Notes under the pieces: generated by a model
Told to the model about the DNA's origin: nothing
The model's input: the letters and a program-made list of their open reading frames with translations, nothing else
The model's database searches: none
From: Halichoerus grypus
Taxonomy: Eukaryota > Chordata > Mammalia > Carnivora > Phocidae
NCBI RefSeq assembly: GCF_964656455.1
Contig: NC_135715.1
Coordinates: 160,734,437-160,798,436 of the forward strand
Reading direction: 5' to 3'
Length of the DNA stretch: 64,000 nucleotides
Made by a program: the position numbers and the translations under genes
In this document: piece by piece, positions 47,901-59,900 of the stretch
How the letters are laid out: every line of letters begins with the position of its first letter
Position numbering within the stretch: position 1 is the stretch's first letter

Positions 47901-50900
47901 GAGGACCGAAGGGGTACCTGCTCTTACTTCAAAATAGGCATGAATGAATTATGTGTGAGGCTTAAGATGCCTAAAGGCCCCCAGCACAGAAGATATCTTC
48001 TGTTTAGATAGTGCATTTCCCAAGATCCCATTTCACTCCTCCCCCACCTACCCAGATGAAATGTTATTATCCATAGTTTACTGATAAGTAACTGAAGATT
48101 TTATTTTATTTTTTTAAAGATTGAATTTATTTATTTGGTGGGGGAGGAGCAGAGAGAGAGATAGAGAGAGGGAGAAGCAGACTCCCTGCCGAGCAGGGAA
48201 CCCGATATGGGGCTCGATCCCAGGACCCTGGGATCACGACCCAAGCCAAAGGCAGACACTTAACCAACTGAGCCACCCAGGGGCCCCATAACTGAAGATT
48301 TTAGAGAGCAACTAACTTGCTTGCGTATACACACGATGCCCGACTTGATCTCATGACCCTGAGATCACGACCTGAGCCCAAACCGAAAGTCAGATGCTCA
48401 ACCAACTGAACCACCCAGATGCCCCTGTTTTTTCTTTATTCAAGCCTCTCTGCAGATCGTTAGAGTTTCTACAGTTATGCCACTTCTCCTATAGATTTGT
48501 ATTGAAAAAAAATTATAATAAAACACTATAGCTCTCAGGTTATAGTAAATTATGTAAATATAAACTTAAGATGACTCCTTCTCCGTGGCTTCTCCTGGAC
48601 TATATTTTATATGGTAGGTTAAAAATCTGTGAACTGGTGCATAACTAGAGGTATTCATCTTAAACTTAGAAACTATGCATTCAATTTAAAAAGCAAAATA
48701 TGCACAACATTTTCTCACTTTGAATGATGGCTAGTCATACTTCTTACAGTTCCTCTATGTTCTGTGGGAATTTTATTTTTATCCAGATTATTGAAAACTG
48801 GTGCTTCCTTTTGTAGTTTTTGTGTTGGAGATCAATGTCCATTCTTACACGTGTGAACAGTGTTTGGAAAGCATAACCTAAGGTATGTGACCATAAAGCA
48901 ACGTTTTCTGTCCCCCACTGCCTTCTGTGGTACAAGACCTTCCCCTGGCCCTGGATGAGAATCTAGCAGTTACCATGACTCTTCTGATTATTCTTAGATT
49001 AAAAAAGGGGGGGGGCACCATCTTTTGTGCCACAAAACGCAGTCTCAATGTAATAACTAAAACTCCGTTCCTATGTAATAATCAAAATTATTAATTTCAT
49101 TTCTATTTTGGATTTCTCCTCCTCCCCACACCTGGCTCAGACTTGCTACAGCCACAAAAGCTGCAGTCAGAGAAGCTAGAAGTAGGAAAGGAAGTAGGAT
49201 TCACTTCTTCCCTTCCCTTTCATTGCCTTTCTACTGTTCCTCCCCAGTTTTATAGCTATCCAAGGCTAGAATGCAGAGAAGAGAGGAAAGAGCAGGAAAA
49301 TTCTTACTTCCTGACACTGATGCTGGATACTATAGGTTTCCTTTAGACTTGGCAGATATTTAAATGTGGCTCTGCTCTCCTGGAGGACTCTTGGGCTATT
49401 CTGCAAACCCCACCACCACCACCACCACCACCGAGTATCTCAAATCTGTCTCTATTCCAGCTAGTCATTTGTGATTTCTAAAAGGGCAGCTACTTCCCAA
49501 ACTACAGCCCCTAGCCACTCCTCTAAATTCTTTAGATTTTTCAAGGATAAATCTGACACCGGTCGTCTGTGTCCCCCAGACTGCAGGGAACACATACTAA
49601 GCTCTTAAGTGTTTCTCTAAGTTCCTTTCTTGAACTGAAGTGAAGGGAAAGCACCCACGTGTACTTGCTCTTTCCTGCCATGGATGGTATGATCATACTT
49701 ACAGTTTATATAAAATTACATCTGCATACATTAAAATTTTAAAAAATAAGATAAGGTATTTAAAGAGCCAAGCACAGTGCCAGGAAGACAGTAAGTACTA
49801 TTATTACTTAGCTATTATTACTAAATACTAGTTTTCCTGAAGGGTCATCTATATGATTGTTAAGAAATGGAAAAGAGACAGTCACCTTTTAAAAGCCTAG
49901 CGAGCTACATGGCCATGAATCAGTTCCCTCTATTAAAATAAATATAGTTAGAAATATTATATAAGGACTATCCCTGGTGTCTTTTGTTTTTACAACAAAA
50001 ATGGTATGGTATAGTTAACTGAGATTGGTGCATCTGCGGAGGCAAAGACAGTTTGACCAAAACATGAACTGCTAGGAAAGAAAAACTACACGTACGTGGC
50101 ACAGCACTTTGGAAATGCTTAGGATTAAGTTCAATAAGTTGTCTTCTCAGTTCATTGACTCCAACACCAGAAGGTCCTAAACACAAAAGGCCACATACAG
50201 AAATCATTAGACATAGATAAATATAATTATGTGGTGACATAATCATTTCAGTTCTTCTACTGAAGACAGTTGAGAGCAAATGTTTTTCAGGAAATTAAAT
50301 ATCTTTTCTTCTCACCAACTGAAACAATTCCAGAAAGCTCTTAGGAATTTTCCTGGGGACCCACAGAATAACCCACACTTCTTCAACATCCCAGAAATAA
50401 GCTGGGGAATTACAGGAATTGGTCACACCAGCAAACGTCATCTAATGTTGGGCACTCTGAGAATTCTCTGGCCTCATTTCAGATAATCTACCGAGAAAAC
50501 CTACCTTTCCAGTCAAATGAAGTGTCTATCACATTACAGCCCAGAAATCAGCCTTTAGATTTATGGGTTCTGTGAGTCAGCACCCCATGTGTAACTGGAG
50601 TCAGGGCTGACTTCATGCAGTTACATAGGGCCCATGCTTAGGATACTGCACTTGGTTTAATGTTCTCCCTTTACCATCTTGAAATGTTAAACTTTTTTTT
50701 TTTAAGATTTATTTTTTTATTTCAGAGCGAGAGAGAGACAGACAGAGAGGGCACGAGCAGGAGGGGCAGAGGGAGAGAGAAACTTAAGCAGGCTCCACGC
50801 CCAGCGAGGAACCCAAGGTGGGCTCTATCTCACACCCTGAGATCGTGACCTGAGCTGAAGCTAAGAGTTGGAGTCTTAACCAACTGTGCTACCTAGGCAC

Positions 50901-53900
50901 CCCAAAATGTTAGTCATGTTTAAAGAAGCTCTTGTATTTTCATTTTGCCCTGAGCCCTGCCAATTCTGTGGCCGGGCCTGGCGGTAAGGCACGCTGTTCT
51001 GCTGTGCCGGGGCCTCCCCCGGTCACAGGTGGAATACACACAGAGATGGCAGCAAGACCTACGTCCCTACTGCTGCAGGGACCGGCTTTGCGCAGCTCTT
51101 GGTCACAAAAGCAGGTCGCCCCAGTACTGTATTTGCCCTGTTCTTTAACACCAGACATACAGTCCAAAAGACTTTTAAACACTTCTCTAAAGAAGGTGAT
51201 TACAAATATCTTAGGGAAATAGCTCTTAAGGATTTTCATTTCTGATACAGACTGATAATGCAGTCTGGGGGAATACTCCTCTATGCTTAGAAAACAAACT
51301 CTAAACAGGTTAAAAAACAAAACAAAACCAGCTTCATCATAATACAATCTGTTATTACCCCGGTACCTACATACCGGGGCATACCACACTCTACTGTACG
51401 CAATAAAAGCGTGAGACAACAAAGTCTTATTTATAAACACACACATATAGAACAGGGGGTTTTTTCAGGCGTTTATAGGGGAGTCGCTCAAGAATGCTAC
51501 TTTTGCCACTACTCCCAACGCCAACCCGCCGAATCTTAGCAGGACGAGCTCGCTACGGAGGAGGAGGGCCACCGTGAGCAGGACGTACCCACGAGCACGA
51601 TGAGGCGGTGCCTATCGGACGCGCGGCGCTGGTACCTGACCACCTCCTCGTAGGGCGCGCCCGGCGCGCTGGGGCCGCACAGCCGCGCGCGCAGCTGGCC
51701 CAGGTGGCACTTGCGGCGACAAAGGCGCATGCTGCGGCGGAAGCCAGCTGCGAGGGTGGGAAGGCACAGGACGTCACATGCAGGCAGGAGAGATCACTTC
51801 TCCTCCACGCCTGATGGAGCCCGCGGTGACTGCCATCGGCAAGTGTTAACGAGCATCATCACGTCTGTCTGAAGGTAGAAAAGAGGAAGCAACGCGAAGG
51901 AAAAATAGCAGAATGCCCCACATATTGCCTCTAGGCTGCACCCAGTGCCCCCCATGTGCCAGGTGCTGGGGACCCGGTGGTCCACTACCTCAAACCCATT
52001 TCCTCCTGACATTTACATTTCATGGAGGAGGGGAGAGAAAAGTAAACACATCAACAAAAATAAGGGCTTAGAAGGTGGGTGGATAGAGAGTGACGGGGGT
52101 GCTTCTTCACGCAGGTGGTTCAAGGGAAGTGTGTGTGAAAAAGTGACATTGAGCAGAGGTGGGAATGAAGTCACGGAGCCAGGTGAGGAGGCGTCTAGGG
52201 AAAAACCAACCCAGGCTAAGGGAACAGCAACTGCTAAGGTGCAGAGAACGGAGTGTTCCCGGAGTGTTGGGGGAAGCACGAGGAGGCCCTCCTGAGGCAA
52301 GGTGGTGAGCAGCAGGGAGAATGGTAGGAAATGGGGCTGGTGAGGAAGCAGGGGAGGTGGCAGGGGCCTCCAGCTGAGTGTTGGATTGTGGTCCAAGGGC
52401 GCTGAGAAGTCACTGGGTGGTAGAGAAATGGGTGTGACATGGTTTATGTTTCTGAAGAAGTCCTCTGTTGCTGTGGGGAGGACGTAAAGTGTAGCTTCAC
52501 AGGAGAGCAGTTGGGAGGCCCTTGCGGTGCCCCAGAGGATAGTGGCCTGGGCCAGAGGGAAACAGTGCAGCAGGCTGATTACCCACAGTTCTCAGATGGA
52601 TACTCTAAGACACAGACAGGTCCGGTGGCTGCTCACAATGGTGTGATCAGTGGCACAGTTGGACACTAGCCTTGGTTTCTGAACTTCTAGAATCCTGCTT
52701 CATCTGCCTACCAAATCTCAGGGCCTTCTGGTATTTTCAAAAAAGAGCTGTTCCCAGATCCTTCCCAGAGATAGAGTTCTGGACTCTGTGTGTATATAAA
52801 CACACACACATACATCTGTATCTATCTATATATGTTGCACACCAGGAGTTCACACCAAGACCTACAATGCAAGCTCAACACTACAGGATTCATTCCAGCC
52901 ACCTGCCCCCACCCTTGCCGTACATGCAACTCCTTTCTCTAACAGTGAGAAACCTGACCGATGGTTCTCAGTACATTTACTTGTATTAATCGAAAGCACC
53001 TGTGCAGGACGAGGGACGGATGGTATCGGCAACCTGGCAGGAAGTGTCAGAGGCCACGCGAGGTGAGGAGGCCATCTTTGTAGAGGCTGCGAAGTGTCAG
53101 AGCCCAGGGGAGGCAGCGGTCCTCCTCACTTTGCTCTGGCCCTGACAACCTGTACCAGTCGACCCTTGTCCCCTGCACAAAAGCTCTCCTCACATGGCTC
53201 AGTGATGCCCCACCCCAGGCTGCTTCTTCCCCACCTTTGTGCAGACGTCTGCTCTTTTGGCTTATTTAATGGCATTGGGGCTGAGGTATTCTTGAAGGGA
53301 TGCAGAAAAGTGGCCCCATGGTTTTTGTTTTTTTTTTTTTTAAAGCTCTCTCAGTGATTCTGATGTGTATCCAGGCCCGAGGAACCAACATTTCACTTTA
53401 CTGACCCTGCTGTTCCCCCACTGTCTCTTGGAGGAGACCCAGCATGGTTTTACAGGAACCTTTAAATGGGTCCTTCAGAAAGCTCTGACCAGTTGACGGA
53501 TTACAGAAATGTGGTCATCAACACCAAGTTTAGTAGTCAGAGAACTGGTCTCTTTAGAGTAACATAAGTATGTCATGAAACAGTCTGGAAGAGAACCAAG
53601 GATTTGTGTTTGATGAATAATTAAGAGCTATCCGGTGGAAACCAGATGAATTATAATGAGTGATCAACACAGCAGAATATGGACCCAAAAAAAAGAGTTG
53701 GGGGATAGAGGAAAGCAGAACAAGGAACAAGTCAGGAAATGTTCACTGGCAAAAGAAGCTTTCAGAAGAGTCAGGATGGTATGAATAAAACTTGACAAGT
53801 GACAACGACCCGCCTCTTATTAATCATTACCTACCGATAAAGAACTTCTGACCAGAGCCAACAAATTCCTCCTTGTCTGGAACACAGAGAATGGCAGGAC

Positions 53901-56900
53901 CAGAATATGTGAAGGGGGAGAAGGAGAAGGTTACTTAGAACAGATGCATGAAACTATCTTCAAATCTGCAAGTGACACCATTTCAGAAGATGTCAGCACA
54001 GCTGACTTCATCTTGAATGGCTTCTTGAAGACTGTCCTAAGCACCTTCCAGTCTATCACATGCACCCAAACTATGTGGAAACACTCTTCAGAATTTTAGC
54101 AATACGCTGAATCTATTCTGTCAAGTACAATTGAAACAAAAAGCTATTTTAGGGTTGTTTCAAGTTATAAGAAAGATATTGAGTCACTGTAAAAACAAAT
54201 AAAAATTAGGTATACATTGTTAAACATGCCCGAAGAAAACTGACTTAAAAAAGGAAACAGGTGAATTGGCTTTGGCTTCAACTTGTAGAAATGGTGTTCT
54301 GCAGGACCTATAATTAGTCCCTTTGTGAGAGGTGGGTTTTTATTTTCTCCCTGATAAAATGGTTTATTCTGTATAAAATTAGTACTTCCTCTATGGCTGC
54401 CTGTTGTGTCTGACTGACCAGGAATCTGAGAGACAAGGGTGAGGAACACTAGTCCCAGGGGCTCTGAAGCACCTAGAATTTATTTAAACTCCTGGCTTCC
54501 ACGGGGGTCTCAGAAAAATTCTTAGAAACTCCAGGGGAAAAAATGTTATAAAAATGTCATTTTCAAATTACTCTTTATGAATATGTGTTCCTTTTCACTT
54601 ATGCAACTCTGTTCTGATCACTGAAATATATAAAGAGCCATTGTCCGTAGAATGAAGTGACATATACATTTTCTTCTTAACCTTTTTTTTTAAACGTACA
54701 TGTTAAAATATAAAGAAAACGCACCAATATCAATTCCATTTTCTGTTAAGTAAGCACATTTTTCTAACTGAAGTATGTCAGTAAGGTTTTTTTTTTAGTT
54801 TTTTTTTCTTTTTCAAATTTTTATTTAAATTCTAGTTAGATAAAATATAGTGTAATATTGGTTTCAGAAGTAGAATCTAGTGATTCATCACTTACATATC
54901 ACACCCAGTGCTCATCACAACAAGTGCCCTCCCTAACGCCCAACCCCCATTTAGCCCATCCCCCACCCACCTCCCCTCCAGCAACCATCAGTTTGTTCTC
55001 TGTAGTTAAGAGTCTCTTATGGAAACATTTACTTAGGAATATATTCATAAAGCTTAACTACTTTCATTGTTCATTTTTAAATATTTTTCTGTGAAATTGA
55101 CTATCTCATCACCAATTTCACCCTTAAAATATTTCTTATCTTAAAATGTATCCTGTCAAGCATGCACATTGAGGCACTGAAAGATCTTAAATATAGCTCT
55201 ATGTGGCTTACCCAGGAAATGAAAACAGTTACCTTCTGAAAGCTCCTCTGGATATTTGGGTAAGTGAAGAAACAGACATGACAAAGTTAAGTCTTTGAGA
55301 AGATCAAGTTGGCCATCCAATAAAGACCAGTGACAAAAGCGAGGCATTCATGTCACCCCTAGAGAAGGTTGTAACTCGGGTAGGCCTGGCAAGGCGAACT
55401 CATTGGACCTGACTGTGCTGCTGGGAGAACAATAACTTTTTCTACAAGTCTCTTATCTACATTCTCCCTGAGGGCTTTTTGTCTAGGGAGACTCCTCTCT
55501 ACTGGTCAGCACAAAATAGGGCTCGAGAGAGAGAAATTATAGGGAGGTAACTGCTGTGAGCCTCCTCTCTCCTCTCCCAGAGGCCGTATGCTGCGGTCTG
55601 GTGAAGTGGGCCTTGGGGTGGGCGCTGCGGCAGCCTCTGGCCTGAGCATCCTCATTCCTTACCCCTCACTGGGTCCAGTGACTCACGTCCTTCTCCAGCT
55701 GCCCCACTGGAGGCAGGGGGAACTGAACACAAAGCGTTTTCTAGATGCCTTAAAACATCCATCTTCTCTGTTGCTTTTTTTAAATGGCATTCTTAATTAG
55801 ACTGTTATCATTACCCCCTGAAGAAATTCAAGGAGGTCACATGATACCACATTCAGAGAAGAGTTGAGCCCCAACCTGAAAAGATGGAACTACCCACTAA
55901 GAGCTCTAAGTAACAGAATTAAGCATCATGAATAAATATCAAGAGTTTCTTACTTAGGAAACATGACAGCTGGGTGCTAATTGTTCCTTAATAGACCTCC
56001 CAAGTGAGTTGATTCAAAATGTACTTGGGAGTTCTCAATCGCTTGACTAAGAGGAGTCCAGAAGGGGTACCTCCCAGGAACTAAGGGCGGCTGCATGCAT
56101 TCCTCTGCAGTTACTAGAGACGTAGCTGCTGAACGCCCGTCCAGAGCAAGATTCACAATAATGCTAGCTAGCGCTCATGTATCACTTACATTCTAAGCAA
56201 TTTACTTATATAAATTATTTTTCCTACTTTAGACGTGGGGCAAGTGAAGGGCAGAGGGGTGAAGTGATGGAGGACCCACAGGTAATGAGGAAGGGAGCAG
56301 GATTCCTACTTGGAAAGTTTGGCTCCAATCCCTGGCTTTAATCACTCCACCGTACTGCCTCTCGGTTCAGAGACCCCACAAACACCTCTGAGCCTCAACC
56401 ACAGTGTGAGTGTGTAGACTGTCTTCCAGAAAAATGAGGAGTTGAACATAGAACAAAGGAGGACTATAATCCAGAGGCATTAAAAATTAAACCAGTTCCA
56501 AACACTGAGCCAAGTGTACATACCCTAACATGACCAACTATCTAACTGAAAACAGGAAATTTAGAAACAACATAAATGGGAAGTAAATCAGTTAGGCGCA
56601 CACTTCCCAAGTCCATCTGTCCATCCCACAGAGCTCCAAAATGTCCCTAATAAGAAGCACCAGTAAAGGTGAAGCTTATAATATCTCACCACTATACTGT
56701 TGAGGTATTTAAACAATTATTGTATGATATCCCTAAATGTGTGTTTAAATGATACCAAAATTTAGAATAGACTCTTAAAAATCAATACCAAATACTCATT
56801 TTTTACTTACCAGATTCAAATGTTTCTTCATCTATGGTGTCCCATGGAGACAAAAAAACCAAGAGTGTCATTATATTACTATCCATACTGAGTCTATATT

Positions 56901-59900
56901 TTAACAGTCTAATTCCCTGACCCTATGCTTCTGCGTACTCACCAACTTTTAAAATTCTTTCCTAAATCAAGGCCAAGTCAGTGGGGTCTCTATGGCATAG
57001 TAAAACCTTAAATGAGATACATGGTATTAACGCAGTTGAGCTATGACATTAAGCAGGGGTGCTGCAGGAGCTTAAAATAAATAAATTAGAAGAGAACAAA
57101 TAGAATGTAAAAGAGGCTCAGAGGGAAGAGAAAGGTAGAATGTCACAGGCAGCTTCGATGGACGTCAGACAGCGCACAGCGTTGCTGTGACAGACAGGAG
57201 GAAGGACGCGCCCTGCCTGACGTTGTGGGGACGGGTGTATAAGCAACCGAGTATGGCGAGGAGGATGAGTATATAAATGGTTTGACTGGATAGGCTTGTT
57301 TAGGTGATGAGAAAAGATTTTATATAAACCAACTTTCTCATCAGTTAAAACAGTTCTTATTAGCATTTTATTTTATTTTATTTTATTTTATTTTATTTAT
57401 TTGACAGAGAGAGAGAGAGCGGGAGAGGGAACAGAAGCAGGCGGACTGGGAGAGGGAGAAGCAGGCTTCCCGCTGAGCAGGGAGCCCGATGTGGGGCTCG
57501 ATCCCAGCACCCTGGTATCATGACCTGAGCCGAAGGCAGACACTGAACGACTGAGCTACCCAGGCACCCCTTTATTAGCATTTTTAAAGAAATATTAAAG
57601 ATTAAGAAACTAGAATGTATGTGGAGAGCAGTTTGAAATATGTAGCAACACTACTAACGCATTCATCCTTGGATCAGGCAATACTGCGTCTAGGCATACT
57701 CATCCATGTGTTTACATGGATGTGTTTGCAAAGACAATGTGTTTACAACCCTACTCATTGTAGCACTCTTTGTAATAGAGAAGATTGGATGTAACTCAAA
57801 TGTCTACCGATAAGTGATTGTATAAATGCACAATAATTTATTTCACCAATAAGCTATTAAAAACAAACGAAGAGGCTCTTTATGTGCTAAGATGGAATCA
57901 TATATAATGCTAAGAAAAAAAGCCAGGAACAGAATACTGTGTATAGCATACCATCAAAAAAGTCTTTTTTTTTTTTTTTTAAAAAGCGTGTTTTTTTTAA
58001 AAATGGTGAGGATGATGGTGGGGAGAGGAGAAAAAATACACATCATCGCTTTTATATACACAGAATATGTCTGGAGGAATCAACAAGAAACAGAGCATTT
58101 GTTGCCTCAAGAAGTAAAACTGAGCAGGGTAGCAGGGAAAAGGAGGAACTCTATACTTTTGTAGTTTTTTGAATTTTAAAGTATGTGAACATATTACCTA
58201 ATAAAAATTTTAAATTACAGAAAGAAATGAATATTGGCACAAGTTTTTAAAAAACTTGATAGAAAAAATATGGTGTCAGCATTATTCTGTAGTTGTTCTG
58301 GGAAGTATATGTGAATCTTTGAAATATCTGCTATTTAAGGATTTCATATTGTTCTTTAATTTCTAAAAACTAGATTAGCCCAGAAACCCAAGACAAACTC
58401 ACCTATCGGACTAAAGACTTCCCAATAGTCCCCCAACATCAACAATCAACAGAGCCAATCTCAGTTCTGTCACTAAATTTGGGAAATCTTTTCCCAATTT
58501 ACAAAAAAAATTTAAGTATAGAAACATAAAAAGTTTTCATATATTTCTCAAAAATTTGGAACCCACTACTAATTAGCTATACTAGAATCTATCAGAAGAT
58601 GTTACCAAACAATAATAAAAAATATATGTTGCTTTTTAAAAATTGGCATTTCAATATTTTATAGTATTTCACAAAGAGCATGGCAGTTTCCAGACATTCC
58701 ACTGAATGTTACTGAATGTAACACCTGAGTATTACTAAGTGTTCCTCTGATCATTTCCAAGACACTGCTTTCTAGAACACTTTCTAGAAGGTTGGTTTAG
58801 AGCCTGGATACATTCCCACAGCTGTGCTTCCCTTCCAAGTGCCAGAACCACAGAGGAAGGACGTGGTGGGGGAGGAGGGGTTCATTTTACACATTTCTTC
58901 CAGAGGAAAGGCCTGTGGCCCCATTTGGCTAACTCTGCTTCAGAAAATCTACAGCTGAGGTACTTCATATTCCTTCTGGTGGTACATCTGTCAAGAGGAA
59001 ATGTTACCTGCTTCCACACACTTCTCATCAATCTTCATGTCATCTAAAAGAAGATAGAAAGGGAAAAATAGAACTTAAAATGTATTAGTATCACAAACAA
59101 AATTCCCAATGTATAGATCTATGTCAGTAAAACGCAGACCATCTTATAATAACATTACTCTTACAACTATTCCTCATGCTTGCTCACTTGGAGAGAGAAA
59201 AACGACTCCACTGTATTAAATGAAAATGAAAATCTATGGTATAGAAGGCTACATAACATAAAATGGTTAAAATTTTAAAAGCATCAGCTTTTTGGGACAC
59301 CTGTGTAGCTCAGTCAGTTAAGCGTCTGCCTTTGGCTCCGGTCATGACCCCAGGGTCCTGGGATGGAGCCCCGCATCGGGCTCCCTGCTGAGCAGGGAGC
59401 CTGCTTCTCCCTCTCCCTCTGCCTGCTCCTCCCCCTGTTTGTGTTCTCTCTCTCTGACAAATAAATAAAATCTTAAAAAAAAAAAAAAAATCATCTTTTT
59501 GAGTGGGCCAACTAGTTTACCTCAAGCTTCAGTTTTCTATCTATAAATGGTGATGGTAGTAATACCTACCATATAAGAGGATTAATTGAGATAATGAAAA
59601 GCTCAGACAGATGGTAAGTATGCAATAAATGTTAACTATTTTTACCTTTAGCTGGGCTATCCATAACAGGATAAGAGACTATAATTTTTAAAACCACCCA
59701 TCCCATCCTAATATCCAAAACCCTCTACAACATGACCCAAGCCCAACTTTGAAGGCTATTAGCTACTTCTTTCCTTCACATGTCTTGTACCCCCATTAGA
59801 GTGGCCTCCATCAGGCCTCCTCTGTGCCCTTGCTTATGCTGTTTCCTTTGCCTGTAATGCTTCAAGGTCCATCTCAAACACTAACTAAAATGAATATCTC

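Noticed and set aside
50940..51446. 168-codon minus ORF in an MPP4 intron
   Set aside because: No domain, no conserved splice borders; chance open frame.
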